Source: Pseudomonas sp. AFG_SD02_1510_Pfu_092
GTDB lineage: Bacteria; Pseudomonadota; Gammaproteobacteria; Pseudomonadales; Pseudomonadaceae
Direction: 5' to 3'
NCBI RefSeq assembly: GCF_003331055.1
Contig: NZ_PUQD01000042.1
Span: 1-46,504 of the forward strand
Length of the DNA stretch: 46,504 nt
A program made the position numbers and the translations under genes. Of the stretch, positions 17,141 through 25,504 are shown piece by piece. Position 1 is the first letter of the stretch, and each line of letters starts with the position of its first letter. Below the pieces are notes generated by a model. It did no database searches. It was given only the letters and a program-made list of their open reading frames with translations, and had not been told where the DNA came from.

Positions 17141-17988
17141 GCAGAATGCTCCTCCAACAATTCACGAATGACCGGTGCCAGATCGCTGGCGGCCAGGCCT
17201 CTACCTTTAACGCCCAGGCGCTCGCCGGCACAGGCGTGCAACCATACCCCCAGGCCTGCGGCGCGCCAGGCATCCAGGCCCTGGGCCAGCAACGCCGCCA
17301 GCACGCCGGTCAGCACATCGCCCAGGCCAGCACCGGCCATCGCCGGGTGGCCGCGCTCGCACAGCATCAGCTGCCCGGCCGGGTCGGCGACCAGCGTGCC
17401 GGCCCCCTTGAGCACACACACGCTGTGGTAACGGCGCGCCAGCTTGCGCGCAGCGCCCGGGCGGTCAGCCTGCACCGCCTCGGTGGAAATCCCCAGTAAC
17501 CGCGCCGCCTCCCCCGGGTGCGGGGTGAGGATGCTGCCACTGGGCAGGGCCAGCGGGGTGCGCGCCAGCAGGTTCAGGGCATCGGCATCCCACACTTGCG
17601 GGCGCGCCGCATTGGCCACCGCCGACAGCAGGCTGCGGCCCCACGCCGCCTGCCCCAGGCCAGGGCCGACCACCAGCACCGAGGCGCGCTCCAGCACGCC
17701 CATCAGCTGGTTGGCCGACGCTACCCCCAGGCACATGGCCTCGGGCATGCGGGTCAGGCCGGCGGCAACGTGCTCCGGGCGGGTTGCCACGCTGACCAGG
17801 CCAGCGCCGCAGCGCAGCGCAGCTTCGGCGCTGAGCAACACCGCGCCACCGGTGCCGAGGTCGCCGCCAACCACCAATACGTGGCCGAAGTCACCTTTAT
17901 GGGCATGGGCATGCCGTGCCGGCAGGTGCGCGACGGTCACGCTGCTGAGCAGTTGCGGGGCGTTGCTGGGGTGTTTGGTCTGTGGCAT
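17128..17988 (-). CDS. nnrD: ADP-dependent (S)-NAD(P)H-hydrate dehydratase
   Basis: A 286-residue ribokinase-fold enzyme that repairs hydrated NADH and NADPH using ADP. The core KGDFGHVLVVGGDLGTGGAVLLSAEAALRCGAGLVSV and the catalytic loop GAGLGDVLTGVLAALLAQG are clear. Only the dehydratase half of the classic YjeF fusion is here; there is no N-terminal epimerase domain and no epimerase gene alongside. The ATG at 17988 is preferred; the frame runs to 18051 but the extra 21 residues look non-coding. It is the first gene of the minus-strand run and diverges from queG. Confidence 0.92.
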   Translation of the reverse strand: MPQTKHPSNAPQLLSSVTVAHLPARHAHAHKGDFGHVLVVGGDLGTGGAVLLSAEAALRCGAGLVSVATRPEHVAAGLTRMPEAMCLGVASANQLMGVLERASVLVVGPGLGQAAWGRSLLSAVANAARPQVWDADALNLLARTPLALPSGSILTPHPGEAARLLGISTEAVQADRPGAARKLARRYHSVCVLKGAGTLVADPAGQLMLCERGHPAMAGAGLGDVLTGVLAALLAQGLDAWRAAGLGVWLHACAGERLGVKGRGLAASDLAPVIRELLEEHSACLA

Positions 17989-18053
17989 GGGGTCAAAGGC
18001 TCCAATGTCTGGCAGAATTATACGCACCTGAGCCCGTAATGCCTTGCCCATCC

Positions 18054-19118
18054 ATGTCCGCCTGTACGCCTGACCTCGCCCAACTGGCCCAATCCATCAA
18101 GATCTGGGGCCAAGAACTCGGTTTTGCCCACGTTGGCATCGCCGGGGTCGACCTTGGCGAACATGAACACCACCTGCAGCGCTGGCTGGATGCCGGCTAC
18201 CAGGGCGAAATGGAGTACCTCGGCGCGCATGGCAGCAAGCGCGCGCACCCCGAGCAGCTGATTCCCGGCACGGTGCGCGTGGTATCGCTGCGCATGGACT
18301 ACCTGCCCGGCGACACGCAGATGGCGCAGCGCCTGGCCCAGCCGGAAAAGGCCTATGTCTCGCGGTATGCCCTGGGTCGGGACTACCACAAGCTGGTACG
18401 CAAGCGCGTGCAGTTTCTGGCAGACCGCATTCAGGAGGCGATCGGCCCGTTCGGCTACCGCGCCTTCGTCGACAGCGCCCCGGTGCTGGAAAAGGCCCTG
18501 GCCGAGCAGGCCGGGCTGGGCTGGATCGGCAAGAACACCCTGCTGCTGAACCGCAAGGCGGGCAGCTACTTCTTCCTCGCCGAGCTGTTCGTCGACCTGC
18601 CATTGCCGGTGGACGAAGCCACCAGCAGCGAACATTGCGGGCGTTGCCAGGCCTGCCTGGACATCTGCCCGACCCAGGCGTTCGTCGGGCCCTACCTGCT
18701 GGATGCACGGCGCTGCATTTCGTACCTGACCATCGAGCTGCGGGGCCCGATACCCGTCGAGTTGCGCGCAAAGATGGGCAACCGGGTGTTCGGCTGCGAT
18801 GACTGCCAGATCGTCTGCCCGTGGAACCGCTTTGCCAGGCCCAGTCAGGAGCAGGACTTCCAGCCCCGGCATGGGCTGGAGAATGCCGAACTGGCGGAGA
18901 TGTTTCTGTGGGATGAGCGCACCTTCCTGCGCAAGACCGAGGGCGGGCCGTTGCGCCGGGCCGGGTACGAGCGCTGGTTGCGCAACCTGGCGGTGGGGCT
19001 TGGCAATGCGCCGTCGACGATTCCGGTGATCGAAGCCTTGAAAGCGCGGCGCGAGGATGCCTCGGAGCTGGTGCGTGAGCATGTGCAGTGGGCGTTGGCA
19101 CAACACGGCGTTTCGTAG
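18054..19118 (+). CDS. queG: Epoxyqueuosine reductase
   Basis: A cobalamin- and iron-sulfur-dependent enzyme that reduces epoxyqueuosine to queuosine in tRNA. At 354 residues from this start, it shows FAHVGIAGVDL, the active-site region GYRAFVDSAPVLEKALAEQAGLGWIGKNT, and two 4Fe-4S cluster motifs: CGRCQACLDICPTQAF (about residues 200-215) and CDDCQIVCPWN (about 250-260). The C-terminal HEAT-like region includes LRRAGYERWLRNLAVGLGNAP. The start is uncertain: ATG codons at 18039 and 18054 are both in frame with weak ribosome sites; the later one is given because the sequence resembles the family from MSACTPDLAQLAQSIK onward. Confidence 0.94.
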   Translation: MSACTPDLAQLAQSIKIWGQELGFAHVGIAGVDLGEHEHHLQRWLDAGYQGEMEYLGAHGSKRAHPEQLIPGTVRVVSLRMDYLPGDTQMAQRLAQPEKAYVSRYALGRDYHKLVRKRVQFLADRIQEAIGPFGYRAFVDSAPVLEKALAEQAGLGWIGKNTLLLNRKAGSYFFLAELFVDLPLPVDEATSSEHCGRCQACLDICPTQAFVGPYLLDARRCISYLTIELRGPIPVELRAKMGNRVFGCDDCQIVCPWNRFARPSQEQDFQPRHGLENAELAEMFLWDERTFLRKTEGGPLRRAGYERWLRNLAVGLGNAPSTIPVIEALKARREDASELVREHVQWALAQHGVS

Positions 19119-19128
19119 CTACGCAATA

Positions 19129-19216
19129 CCTGTGGGAGCGGGTTCACCCGCGAACACGGGCGAAGCCCGTGCCCTGCACCGCGTTGGATTCTTCGCGGCT
19201 AAAGCCGCTCCCACAA
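19129..19216. repeat. Composite REP pair
   Basis: Two inverted REPs (cctgtgggagcggg...cccgcg and cttcgcggctaaagccgctcccaca) enclose a 7-bp hairpin CACGGGC-gaa-GCCCGTG (19155-19171). The stem differs from the CACCGGC-gca-GCCGGTG of other copies by a paired substitution. It lies between the convergent ends of queG and the next gene. Confidence 0.85.
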
Positions 19217-19313
19217 GGTAAGCGGACCGCTTGCGAATTCAGATCTCTAAGCGACAGGGCAGCCCAAAGGGCTGGGTAATTCCCACAGGGGCCAGGTTGC
19301 GCACGCGACTGCG

Positions 19314-19925
19314 TTACTGCTGGTCGTTGTAGTGGAACTTGGGCATTTCCCAATGGAAGCGGATCGCCAGCAGGCGCAACAGGAACCCGCCAAACAAGGT
19401 CAGCAGCGTCGCCTGCTCCGCCGGCAGCTTGAAATACACGCAGCCCAGGTAGAACCAGGCCGCCGCGAACGACACGCTGGCGTACAGCTCGCGGCGGAAC
19501 ACCAGTGGAATGTCGTTACAGAAGATATCGCGCAGGATGCCGCCAAACACCCCGGTGATCACCCCACTGATCGACGCCACCAGCATGCCCTGCCCCATCT
19601 CCAGTGCCGTCATGCAGCCAATCAAGGTAAAGGCCACCAGCCCCAGGGCATCGAGCACCAGAAACAGCGAGCGCAAGCGGCGCATCATCGGCGCAATGAA
19701 AATGGTCAGCAGCGCCGCACAACTGGTCAGCACCAGGTACTCCGGGTGCTTCACCCAGGTCAGCGGGTAATGCCCGAGCAGCACATCGCGCACCGAACCG
19801 CCGCCCAGTGCGGTGACGCAGGCAATCAGCACCACGCCGAACCAGTCCATGCCGCGGCGGCCAGCGGACAACGCGCCGGTCATGGCTTCGGCGGTGATGG
19901 CGATGAGGTAGAGCATCAACAACAT
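19314..19925 (-). CDS. TRIC/UPF0126 family cation channel-like membrane protein
   Basis: A 203-residue inner-membrane protein with about seven hydrophobic helices in two repeats. The glycine-rich signature after the third helix of each half is visible: TALGGGSVRDVLLGHYPLTWVKHPEY and GVFGGILRDIFCNDIPLVF. Members of this family (YicG/UPF0126) are structurally like eukaryotic trimeric intracellular cation channels; the physiological ion in bacteria is not settled. The ATG at 19925 is used; a longer frame to 20030 starts in unlikely sequence. It lies 101 bp downstream of orn. Confidence 0.9.
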   Translation of the reverse strand: MLLMLYLIAITAEAMTGALSAGRRGMDWFGVVLIACVTALGGGSVRDVLLGHYPLTWVKHPEYLVLTSCAALLTIFIAPMMRRLRSLFLVLDALGLVAFTLIGCMTALEMGQGMLVASISGVITGVFGGILRDIFCNDIPLVFRRELYASVSFAAAWFYLGCVYFKLPAEQATLLTLFGGFLLRLLAIRFHWEMPKFHYNDQQ

Positions 19926-20026
19926 GGCGACGGGGTTCCGTGGGGCAGGCGAGAAAGGCGCGCAGTCTAACCAGTTGCCCATGGCACCAAAAGGGGGCGC
20001 AGATACAATATCTGCGCCCTTTCGGC

Positions 20027-20569
20027 TCACACCTTGATGAAGTGCTCGCGATAGTGGCGCAGTTCGGCGATCGATTCGCGGATGTCGTCCAGCGCCAGGT
20101 GGGTATTGCCCTTCTTGAAGCTGTCACGCACGTCTGGCGCCCAGCGCGCGGCCAGTTCCTTCAGGGTCGAGACATCCAGGTTGCGGTAGTGGAAGTAGTT
20201 TTCCAGGTTGCGCATGTGGCGGTAGAGGAAGCGACGGTCCTGGCAAATGCTGTTGCCGCAGATCGGCGACTTGCCTTTCGGCACCCACTGCTCGAGGAAG
20301 GCAATGGTCTGCGCCTCGGCTTCGGCCATGCCGACCTTGCTTTCGCGCACGCGCTGGGTCAGGCCGGAAGCGCCATGGGTGCGGGTGTTCCACTCGTCCA
20401 TGCGCGCCAGCACTTCGTCACTGTGGTGAATGGCGATCACCGGCCCTTCGGCCAAGGTGTTCAGCTGGCTGTCGGTAACGATGGTGGCCATCTCGATGAT
20501 GACGTCGCTGTCCGGATCCAGGCCGGTCATTTCCAGGTCGATCCAGATCAGGTTCTGTGGGTTTTGCAT
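20027..20569 (-). CDS. orn: Oligoribonuclease
   Basis: A 180-residue 3'-5' exonuclease that finishes RNA decay by hydrolysing dinucleotides, including pGpG from cyclic di-GMP turnover. DEDDh motifs are visible: LIWIDLEMTGLDP (Asp11, Glu13), the region around GNSICQDRRFLYRHM, and HLALDDIRESIAELRHYR with the final catalytic His and Asp. The start at 20569 has GGAG 9 bp upstream. It diverges from rsgA with a 141-bp gap, an arrangement shared with Escherichia coli. Confidence 0.98.
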   Translation of the reverse strand: MQNPQNLIWIDLEMTGLDPDSDVIIEMATIVTDSQLNTLAEGPVIAIHHSDEVLARMDEWNTRTHGASGLTQRVRESKVGMAEAEAQTIAFLEQWVPKGKSPICGNSICQDRRFLYRHMRNLENYFHYRNLDVSTLKELAARWAPDVRDSFKKGNTHLALDDIRESIAELRHYREHFIKV

Positions 20570-20710
20570 GCGGGGGCTCCTCATATAGGCCGTCATAGTA
20601 GCGTAGTGGCCAAGGCGCGCCCATTCACGCCACGCAGGTAGGCGAAATGGTCCGGCGCCTGGCGTGCTAAACTGCCTGCCGTTTTCAACACCCCCTTGCA
20701 CGGAACCTTC

Positions 20711-21742
20711 ATGGCCAAACGCCAGCTCAATCGCCGCCAGAACTGGCGCATCGAAAAAATCCAGAACGAGCGCGCTGCGCGTGCGGCCAAACGTGAGCAG
20801 CACGTGCTGCAGGAACTGGAGGGTGGCGACCTGGGGCCGGAGCAGCTGGGCCTGGTGATCGCGCACTTCGGCGTGCAGGTGGAAGTGGAAGCCCAGGACG
20901 GCGAAGTCGCAGGCCAGGTGTTCCGCTGCCACTTGCGCGCCAACCTGCCGGCACTGGTTACCGGTGACCGCGTGGTATGGCGCGCCGGCAACCAGGGCAT
21001 TGGCGTGATCGTCGCGCAGATGCCGCGCAGCACCGAGCTGTGCCGGCCGAACAACCACGGCCAGCTGAAGCCGGTGGCGGCCAACGTCGACCTGATCGTG
21101 ATCGTCTTCGCCCCCGCGCCGGAACCGCACCCCAACCTGATCGACCGTTACCTGGTGGCAGCCGAACATGCCGGCATTCGCCCGCTGCTGCTGCTGAACA
21201 AGGCCGACCTGATCGACGACGACAACGGCCCGGGCCTGCACGCACTGCTGGCGGTCTACCGTGAGCTGGGCTACCCGCTGCTGGAAGTCTCGGCGCACCA
21301 CGGCGACGGCATGCAACGCCTGCAGCAGATGCTCGACGGCAACATCAGTGTGTTCGTCGGTCAGTCGGGGGTGGGCAAGTCGTCGCTGGTCAACAGCCTG
21401 CTGCCGGACGCCGGCACCCGTGTCGGCGACTTGTCGGAATGGTCTGGCCAGGGTACCCACACCACCACTACCGCGCGGCTGTACCACTTCCCCAACGGCG
21501 GCGATTTGATCGACTCGCCCGGCATTCGCGAGTTCGGCCTGGGGCATGTCAGCCGCGGTGATGTGGAAGATGGCTTCATCGAGTTCCGCGACCTGTTCGG
21601 CACCTGCCGCTTCCGCGACTGCAAGCACGATCGCGAACCGGGCTGTGCGCTGCTCAAGGCGCTGGATGAAGGCCGTATCAAGCCGCAGCGCATGAGCAGC
21701 TACCGCTCGATCATCGCCAGCCTGCCGGAAGACGCTTACTGA
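20711..21742 (+). CDS. rsgA: Small ribosomal subunit biogenesis GTPase RsgA
   Basis: A 343-residue circularly permuted GTPase that checks late 30S maturation. An N-terminal basic extension and OB-fold (about 35-110) precede the G domain, whose motifs run in permuted order: NKADLI (G4), then GQSGVGKSSLVNSLLP (G1), then DSPGIREFGLGH (G3). The C-terminal zinc site is CRFRDCKHDREPGC. The ATG at 20711 follows a short AT-poor leader; the ATG 15 bp upstream lacks family support. Confidence 0.97.
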   Translation: MAKRQLNRRQNWRIEKIQNERAARAAKREQHVLQELEGGDLGPEQLGLVIAHFGVQVEVEAQDGEVAGQVFRCHLRANLPALVTGDRVVWRAGNQGIGVIVAQMPRSTELCRPNNHGQLKPVAANVDLIVIVFAPAPEPHPNLIDRYLVAAEHAGIRPLLLLNKADLIDDDNGPGLHALLAVYRELGYPLLEVSAHHGDGMQRLQQMLDGNISVFVGQSGVGKSSLVNSLLPDAGTRVGDLSEWSGQGTHTTTTARLYHFPNGGDLIDSPGIREFGLGHVSRGDVEDGFIEFRDLFGTCRFRDCKHDREPGCALLKALDEGRIKPQRMSSYRSIIASLPEDAY

Positions 21743-21786
21743 CCGCTTGCGCCACAGGTTCTAAGCAGCTTCAGCCGCGGCGCGGT

Positions 21787-21904
21787 CTTGTGGGAGCGGC
21801 CTTGTGTCGCGAAAGGGGCGCGCAGCGGCCCCAGGCTTCAGCGTTAAGCCAATATGCCGGGGCCGCGTTGCGGCCCTTTCGCGACACAAGGCCGCTCCCA
21901 CAAG
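21787..21904. repeat. Perfect 31-bp inverted repeat of REP type
   Basis: The arms 21787-21817 and 21874-21904 are exact reverse complements over 31 bp, each a REP (cttgtgggagcggccttgtgtcgcgaaaggg). The 56-bp spacer includes GGGCCGC-gtt-GCGGCCC (21860-21876). It fills the gap between convergent rsgA and motB and could limit read-through in both directions. Confidence 0.88.
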
Positions 21905-21928
21905 GCACCGCGCAGGACGAAAAAAGGC

Positions 21929-22939
21929 TTACTGTTCCTTAGCCTCATCCATCTTCAAAGTGCCTTCCTCGAAGATGTTCAGCTTCTGGCGCAGCTCACG
22001 CGGCTGCATGGGTGCCTGTTCGGTTGCAGCCGGTGCGGCGGGTGCCGCCGGCGGAGCAGCCGGTACGTCCGCCGGTTTTTCCGGAACACCCTGTTCGCCT
22101 TCGATGTCGCGCTGGGCCTTCTTGGTCAGCACGATGATGTCGATACGGCGGTTGACCGGGTTGAACGGGTCTTTGCGGTCGAACAGCGACGACGAGGCGT
22201 AGCCCACCACCCGTGCCACCTGGCCGTCCGGGTAGCCACCGGCCACCAGCGCGCGGCGCGCGGCGTTGGCGCGGTTGGCCGACAGTTCCCAGTTGCCGAA
22301 CTCGCCAGTGCCGGCATACGGCTTGGCATCGGTGTGGCCACTGATGCTGATCTTGTTCGGCACCGCCTTGATGGTGTCGGCCATGGCCAGCAGGATGTCC
22401 TCGAAGTACGGCTGCAGGCGCGCGCTGCCGATGTCGAACATCGGCCGGTTCTCGGCGTCCATGATCTGGATGCGCAGGCCGTCCTGGGTGATCTCGAACA
22501 GGATCTGGTCCTTGAACTTCTGCAGCTGCGGGTTCTCTTCCACCTTGTTCTGCAGCTCTTGCAGCAACAATTCCAGGCGCTCGCGCTCGACCTGCTCGGC
22601 CATGGTCTCGACCTGGTCCTTGTCCAGCTGGATGCTGGTGTCAGGCGTCGGCTCCGACTTGGCCTCGGGGTTGATGGTCTTTTCCGGCGCCAGCTGTGGC
22701 GAGCCACCCAGGTCGATAATGTACGGTGTGCCACTTTCCGAGAAACCGATCGGGTCCTTGAAGTAGCCGGCAATGGCGATCTTCTGTTCCGGCGTGGCCG
22801 TGGACAACAGCCACAGCACCAGGAAGAACGCCATCATCGCCGTGGCGAAGTCGGCGAAGGCAATTTTCCAGGCGCCGCCGTGGTGGCCGCCGCCAAAGCG
22901 CTTGACGCGCTTGACGATGATGGGCTGATTGTTCTCCAT
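21929..22939 (-). CDS. motB: Flagellar motor stator protein MotB
   Basis: A 336-residue stator subunit. The single N-terminal membrane helix holds the proton-binding aspartate (KIAFADFATAMMAFFLVLWL, Asp30); the following segment is the plug region. The C-terminal OmpA-like peptidoglycan-binding domain (about 160-285) includes ISGHTDAKPY and NWELSANRANAARRALV. The last 50 residues are Ala/Pro-rich. The gene follows motA by 3 bp. Confidence 0.97.
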   Translation of the reverse strand: MENNQPIIVKRVKRFGGGHHGGAWKIAFADFATAMMAFFLVLWLLSTATPEQKIAIAGYFKDPIGFSESGTPYIIDLGGSPQLAPEKTINPEAKSEPTPDTSIQLDKDQVETMAEQVERERLELLLQELQNKVEENPQLQKFKDQILFEITQDGLRIQIMDAENRPMFDIGSARLQPYFEDILLAMADTIKAVPNKISISGHTDAKPYAGTGEFGNWELSANRANAARRALVAGGYPDGQVARVVGYASSSLFDRKDPFNPVNRRIDIIVLTKKAQRDIEGEQGVPEKPADVPAAPPAAPAAPAATEQAPMQPRELRQKLNIFEEGTLKMDEAKEQ

Positions 22940-22942
22940 GAC

Positions 22943-23794
22943 TCAGCGACCGCGAACCGCTTGTTCCAGTTCGGCAAAGCTTGGACGGTGCTTGGGGTAC
23001 AGCACCTTGCGCCCGAACTCCACCGCCAGCGAAGGCGGCATGCCGGAAGCTGAAGCCACCAGCGAAGCCTTGATCGATTCGTACAGGTTCAGCTCTTCCT
23101 TGGCATCGTGTTCCAGGCACTTGGCCAATGGGCCAAAGAAGCCGTAGGCGGCCAGAATACCGAAGAAGGTACCCACCAGCGCCGCGCCCACGTGCAGGCC
23201 GATGGAAGCCTGGTCGCCGTCGCCGAGCGAGGCCATGGTCACCACGATGCCCAGTACCGCCGCAACGATACCGAAGCCAGGCATGCCGTCGGCGATGCCG
23301 TTCACTGCATGGGAAGGATGTTCCAGCTCTTCCTTCATGCTCAGCAGTTCCATGTCGAACAGGCCCTCGAGCTCGTGCGGGGCCATGTTGCCGGTAGACA
23401 TGATGCGCAGGTAGTCGCAGACGAACGCGGTCATGCGCTCATCGGCCAGCACCGTCGGGTATTTGGCGAAGATCGGGCTGGCGGCAGCGTCCTCGATGTC
23501 GGCCTCGATGGCCATCATGCCTTCACGACGGCTTTTGTTGAGAATCTCGTACACCAGGCCCAGCACTTCCAGGTAGAAGGCATGGGTGAAGCGCGAGCCG
23601 AACATCTTCATCGACTTCTTGATGACGTGCATGGTCATGTAGCCAGGGTTGGCCTGCAGGAATGCACCAAAGGCCGCACCGCCGATGATCAGTACTTCGA
23701 ACGGCTGGATCAGCGCCGCGATCTTGCCGTGGGAGAGCACGTATCCGCCGAGCACGCTCGCGAATACGACGATGATGCCGATAATTTTAGCCAT
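22943..23794 (-). CDS. motA: Flagellar motor stator protein MotA
   Basis: A 283-residue stator subunit that forms the proton channel around MotB and pushes on the rotor. Four membrane helices are visible (residues about 2-20, 30-50, 170-190 and 200-225), with the large cytoplasmic loop between the second and third (RREGMMAIEADIED). The conserved PGFGIVAAVLGIVVTM and ALVGTFFGILAAYGFFGPL helices are present. A sigma-28-like -10 element is found 65 bp upstream. Confidence 0.97.
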   Translation of the reverse strand: MAKIIGIIVVFASVLGGYVLSHGKIAALIQPFEVLIIGGAAFGAFLQANPGYMTMHVIKKSMKMFGSRFTHAFYLEVLGLVYEILNKSRREGMMAIEADIEDAAASPIFAKYPTVLADERMTAFVCDYLRIMSTGNMAPHELEGLFDMELLSMKEELEHPSHAVNGIADGMPGFGIVAAVLGIVVTMASLGDGDQASIGLHVGAALVGTFFGILAAYGFFGPLAKCLEHDAKEELNLYESIKASLVASASGMPPSLAVEFGRKVLYPKHRPSFAELEQAVRGR

Positions 23795-23858
23795 AGGTTC
23801 AAAGCACTTGCTGTCGTGGTCAGGGGAAGAGACGGGAGCGTTAAAACTCTTCTTCTAC

Positions 23859-23866
23859 TTATCGGC
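23859..23866 (-). promoter_or_regulatory. Sigma-28 (FliA)-type -10 element for motAB
   Basis: On the minus strand GCCGATAA, an exact match to the flagellar sigma factor -10 consensus, lies 65 bp before the motA ATG. The -35 region about 15 bp upstream (ctatagtc) is a weak match to TAAA/TCAAG-type elements. Late-class flagellar control of motAB fits established biology in enterobacteria. Confidence 0.6.
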
Positions 23867-23924
23867 AGAACTGCGCCAGACTATAGCCACTCAATGCGAA
23901 AAGCCAGTTCGGACTGATGTCAAA

Positions 23925-25460
23925 ATGCCAATTGAAACCAAGGTGCCCGCTCAGGCTCCACGTACGTTAGAGGCCTGGGTAAAGCTGCTCGAGAGTGTTC
24001 GCATCCCGGTGCCGAAGCACAGCTACGACCGGGTCATGGCCGCCATCCACGATAGCCGCCGCTCCTTGCGCGATATCGCCGAACTGATGCAGGACAGCCC
24101 GGCACTGGTGCTGTCGGTGATGCGCGAAGCCAACCACCCGACCAATGCCAGCCTGGCCGAGCCGGCCGAAAGCCTGGAGGTGGCCCTCAACCGCCTGGGC
24201 CTGGAGCGCACTGAACAGCTGCTCAAGCGCCTGCCTGCGTTGCCCGAGGAAGAAATCCCGCCGGTCCTGTGCCAGTTCCAGCTGATCAGCCAGCACGCCT
24301 CGCAGCAGGCCAGTGGCCTGTTCGCCAGCCGCCTGGCACGGCTGTGGCAGGAAATCCACTGGGGCAGCTTGCTGTTCCTGTCGCCACTCTGGCCGCTGGC
24401 GCTGGCCTACCCCAAGCTGCTCGACACCTGGGAGCTGCGGGTTATCCACAAGGGCGAAGACGCCGCCCATGTCGAGCAAGAGCTGTTTGGCGTGCGCATC
24501 ATTGCGCTGTGCCAGACCATGGCCGAGTACTGGCGCCTGCCACAGTGGGTCACTCAGGGTTATCACCTGCTGCTGGAAGAACGCGAGCAACTGGCGCAGA
24601 TACTGAACATCGCCCGCGACCAGGACCTGCTCAGCCAGCAACACCGCCTGGACGCCGAGCCCGGCCTGCGCCGCTGGTTCAACCAGCCGGCCAACACCGT
24701 GCTGCTGGCCAACAACCTGGCCCTGGCGGCCCAGGTGGGCTGGGACAACCCGCACCTGCTGCGCTGGCAACTGCTGACCGCGCTGTACCTGCAAACCTCG
24801 CTTGATGATGTGCAGCAGCAGGTTCACCAGCAGGCCGCCGCCAGCGCCCGTCGCCACGCCCAGCATGCCCTGTTCCACCCGGCCGAAGCACTGATCTGGC
24901 CCTGGCACCAGCGCCGCCCACACCCGGACATGCTGGCCCCGCCAGCGCCCAGCGGCGACGAGCTGGCGCGCTGGCGCACGCTGTGCCAGCACTTGCTGGC
25001 CCAGCCCAGCCCATTCACCAACAGCGTGCACCTGGCTACCCAGGCCCGCGAAGCCCTGCTGGCCTGCGGCATGCAGCGCATCCTGCTGCTGGGCCTGGAC
25101 AAGGCCAGCGACCACCTGCGCGTGCAGCAATTTGCCGGCTTGCCCAAGGAAGCTGGGGCCCTGGCCCTGCCGGTAGCGCAGAACAAGCTGCTGCAGAAGC
25201 TGCTGAGCAAGGCCGGGCAACTGCGCATCGCCCCGGAAAACCACAGCCAGTACTCGGCCCTGCTGCCGGCCCCGCTGCGCGCCCTGTTCCCCAGCGAACA
25301 CGTGCTGCTGCGCTCGCTGGCGGTGAACGACCAGGTGCTGATGCTGATGGTGGCCGACCAGGGCAGCCGACCGCTGACCGATGTCAGCGTGCAAGCTTTC
25401 GGCAAGACCGCACAATGCACCGAGCGGGCGCTGGCGGTGTTTGCCAACCGCAAGGCCTGA
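23925..25460 (+). CDS. HDOD domain protein
   Basis: A 511-residue cytoplasmic protein without membrane segments. The N-terminal half (about residues 18-230) resembles an HDOD domain: VKLLESVRIPVPKHSYDRVMAAIHDSRRSLRDIAELMQDSPALVLSVMREANHP is its typical opening, and a helical bundle follows. HDOD is an HD-related fold usually without the catalytic metal ligands, found in signalling and motility regulators. The C-terminal 150 residues resemble a GAF-like sensory region, but weakly. No GGDEF or EAL domain is present. It diverges from motA with a 130-bp gap, which suggests but does not prove a motility role. The start at 23925 is chosen over the longer open frame, whose extra part lies antisense to motA. 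Confidence 0.8.
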   Translation: MPIETKVPAQAPRTLEAWVKLLESVRIPVPKHSYDRVMAAIHDSRRSLRDIAELMQDSPALVLSVMREANHPTNASLAEPAESLEVALNRLGLERTEQLLKRLPALPEEEIPPVLCQFQLISQHASQQASGLFASRLARLWQEIHWGSLLFLSPLWPLALAYPKLLDTWELRVIHKGEDAAHVEQELFGVRIIALCQTMAEYWRLPQWVTQGYHLLLEEREQLAQILNIARDQDLLSQQHRLDAEPGLRRWFNQPANTVLLANNLALAAQVGWDNPHLLRWQLLTALYLQTSLDDVQQQVHQQAAASARRHAQHALFHPAEALIWPWHQRRPHPDMLAPPAPSGDELARWRTLCQHLLAQPSPFTNSVHLATQAREALLACGMQRILLLGLDKASDHLRVQQFAGLPKEAGALALPVAQNKLLQKLLSKAGQLRIAPENHSQYSALLPAPLRALFPSEHVLLRSLAVNDQVLMLMVADQGSRPLTDVSVQAFGKTAQCTERALAVFANRKA

Positions 25461-25504
25461 GCCTTGCGCTACAATCGCCCCTCTTTCCACACTGGAGACC
25501 GTGG

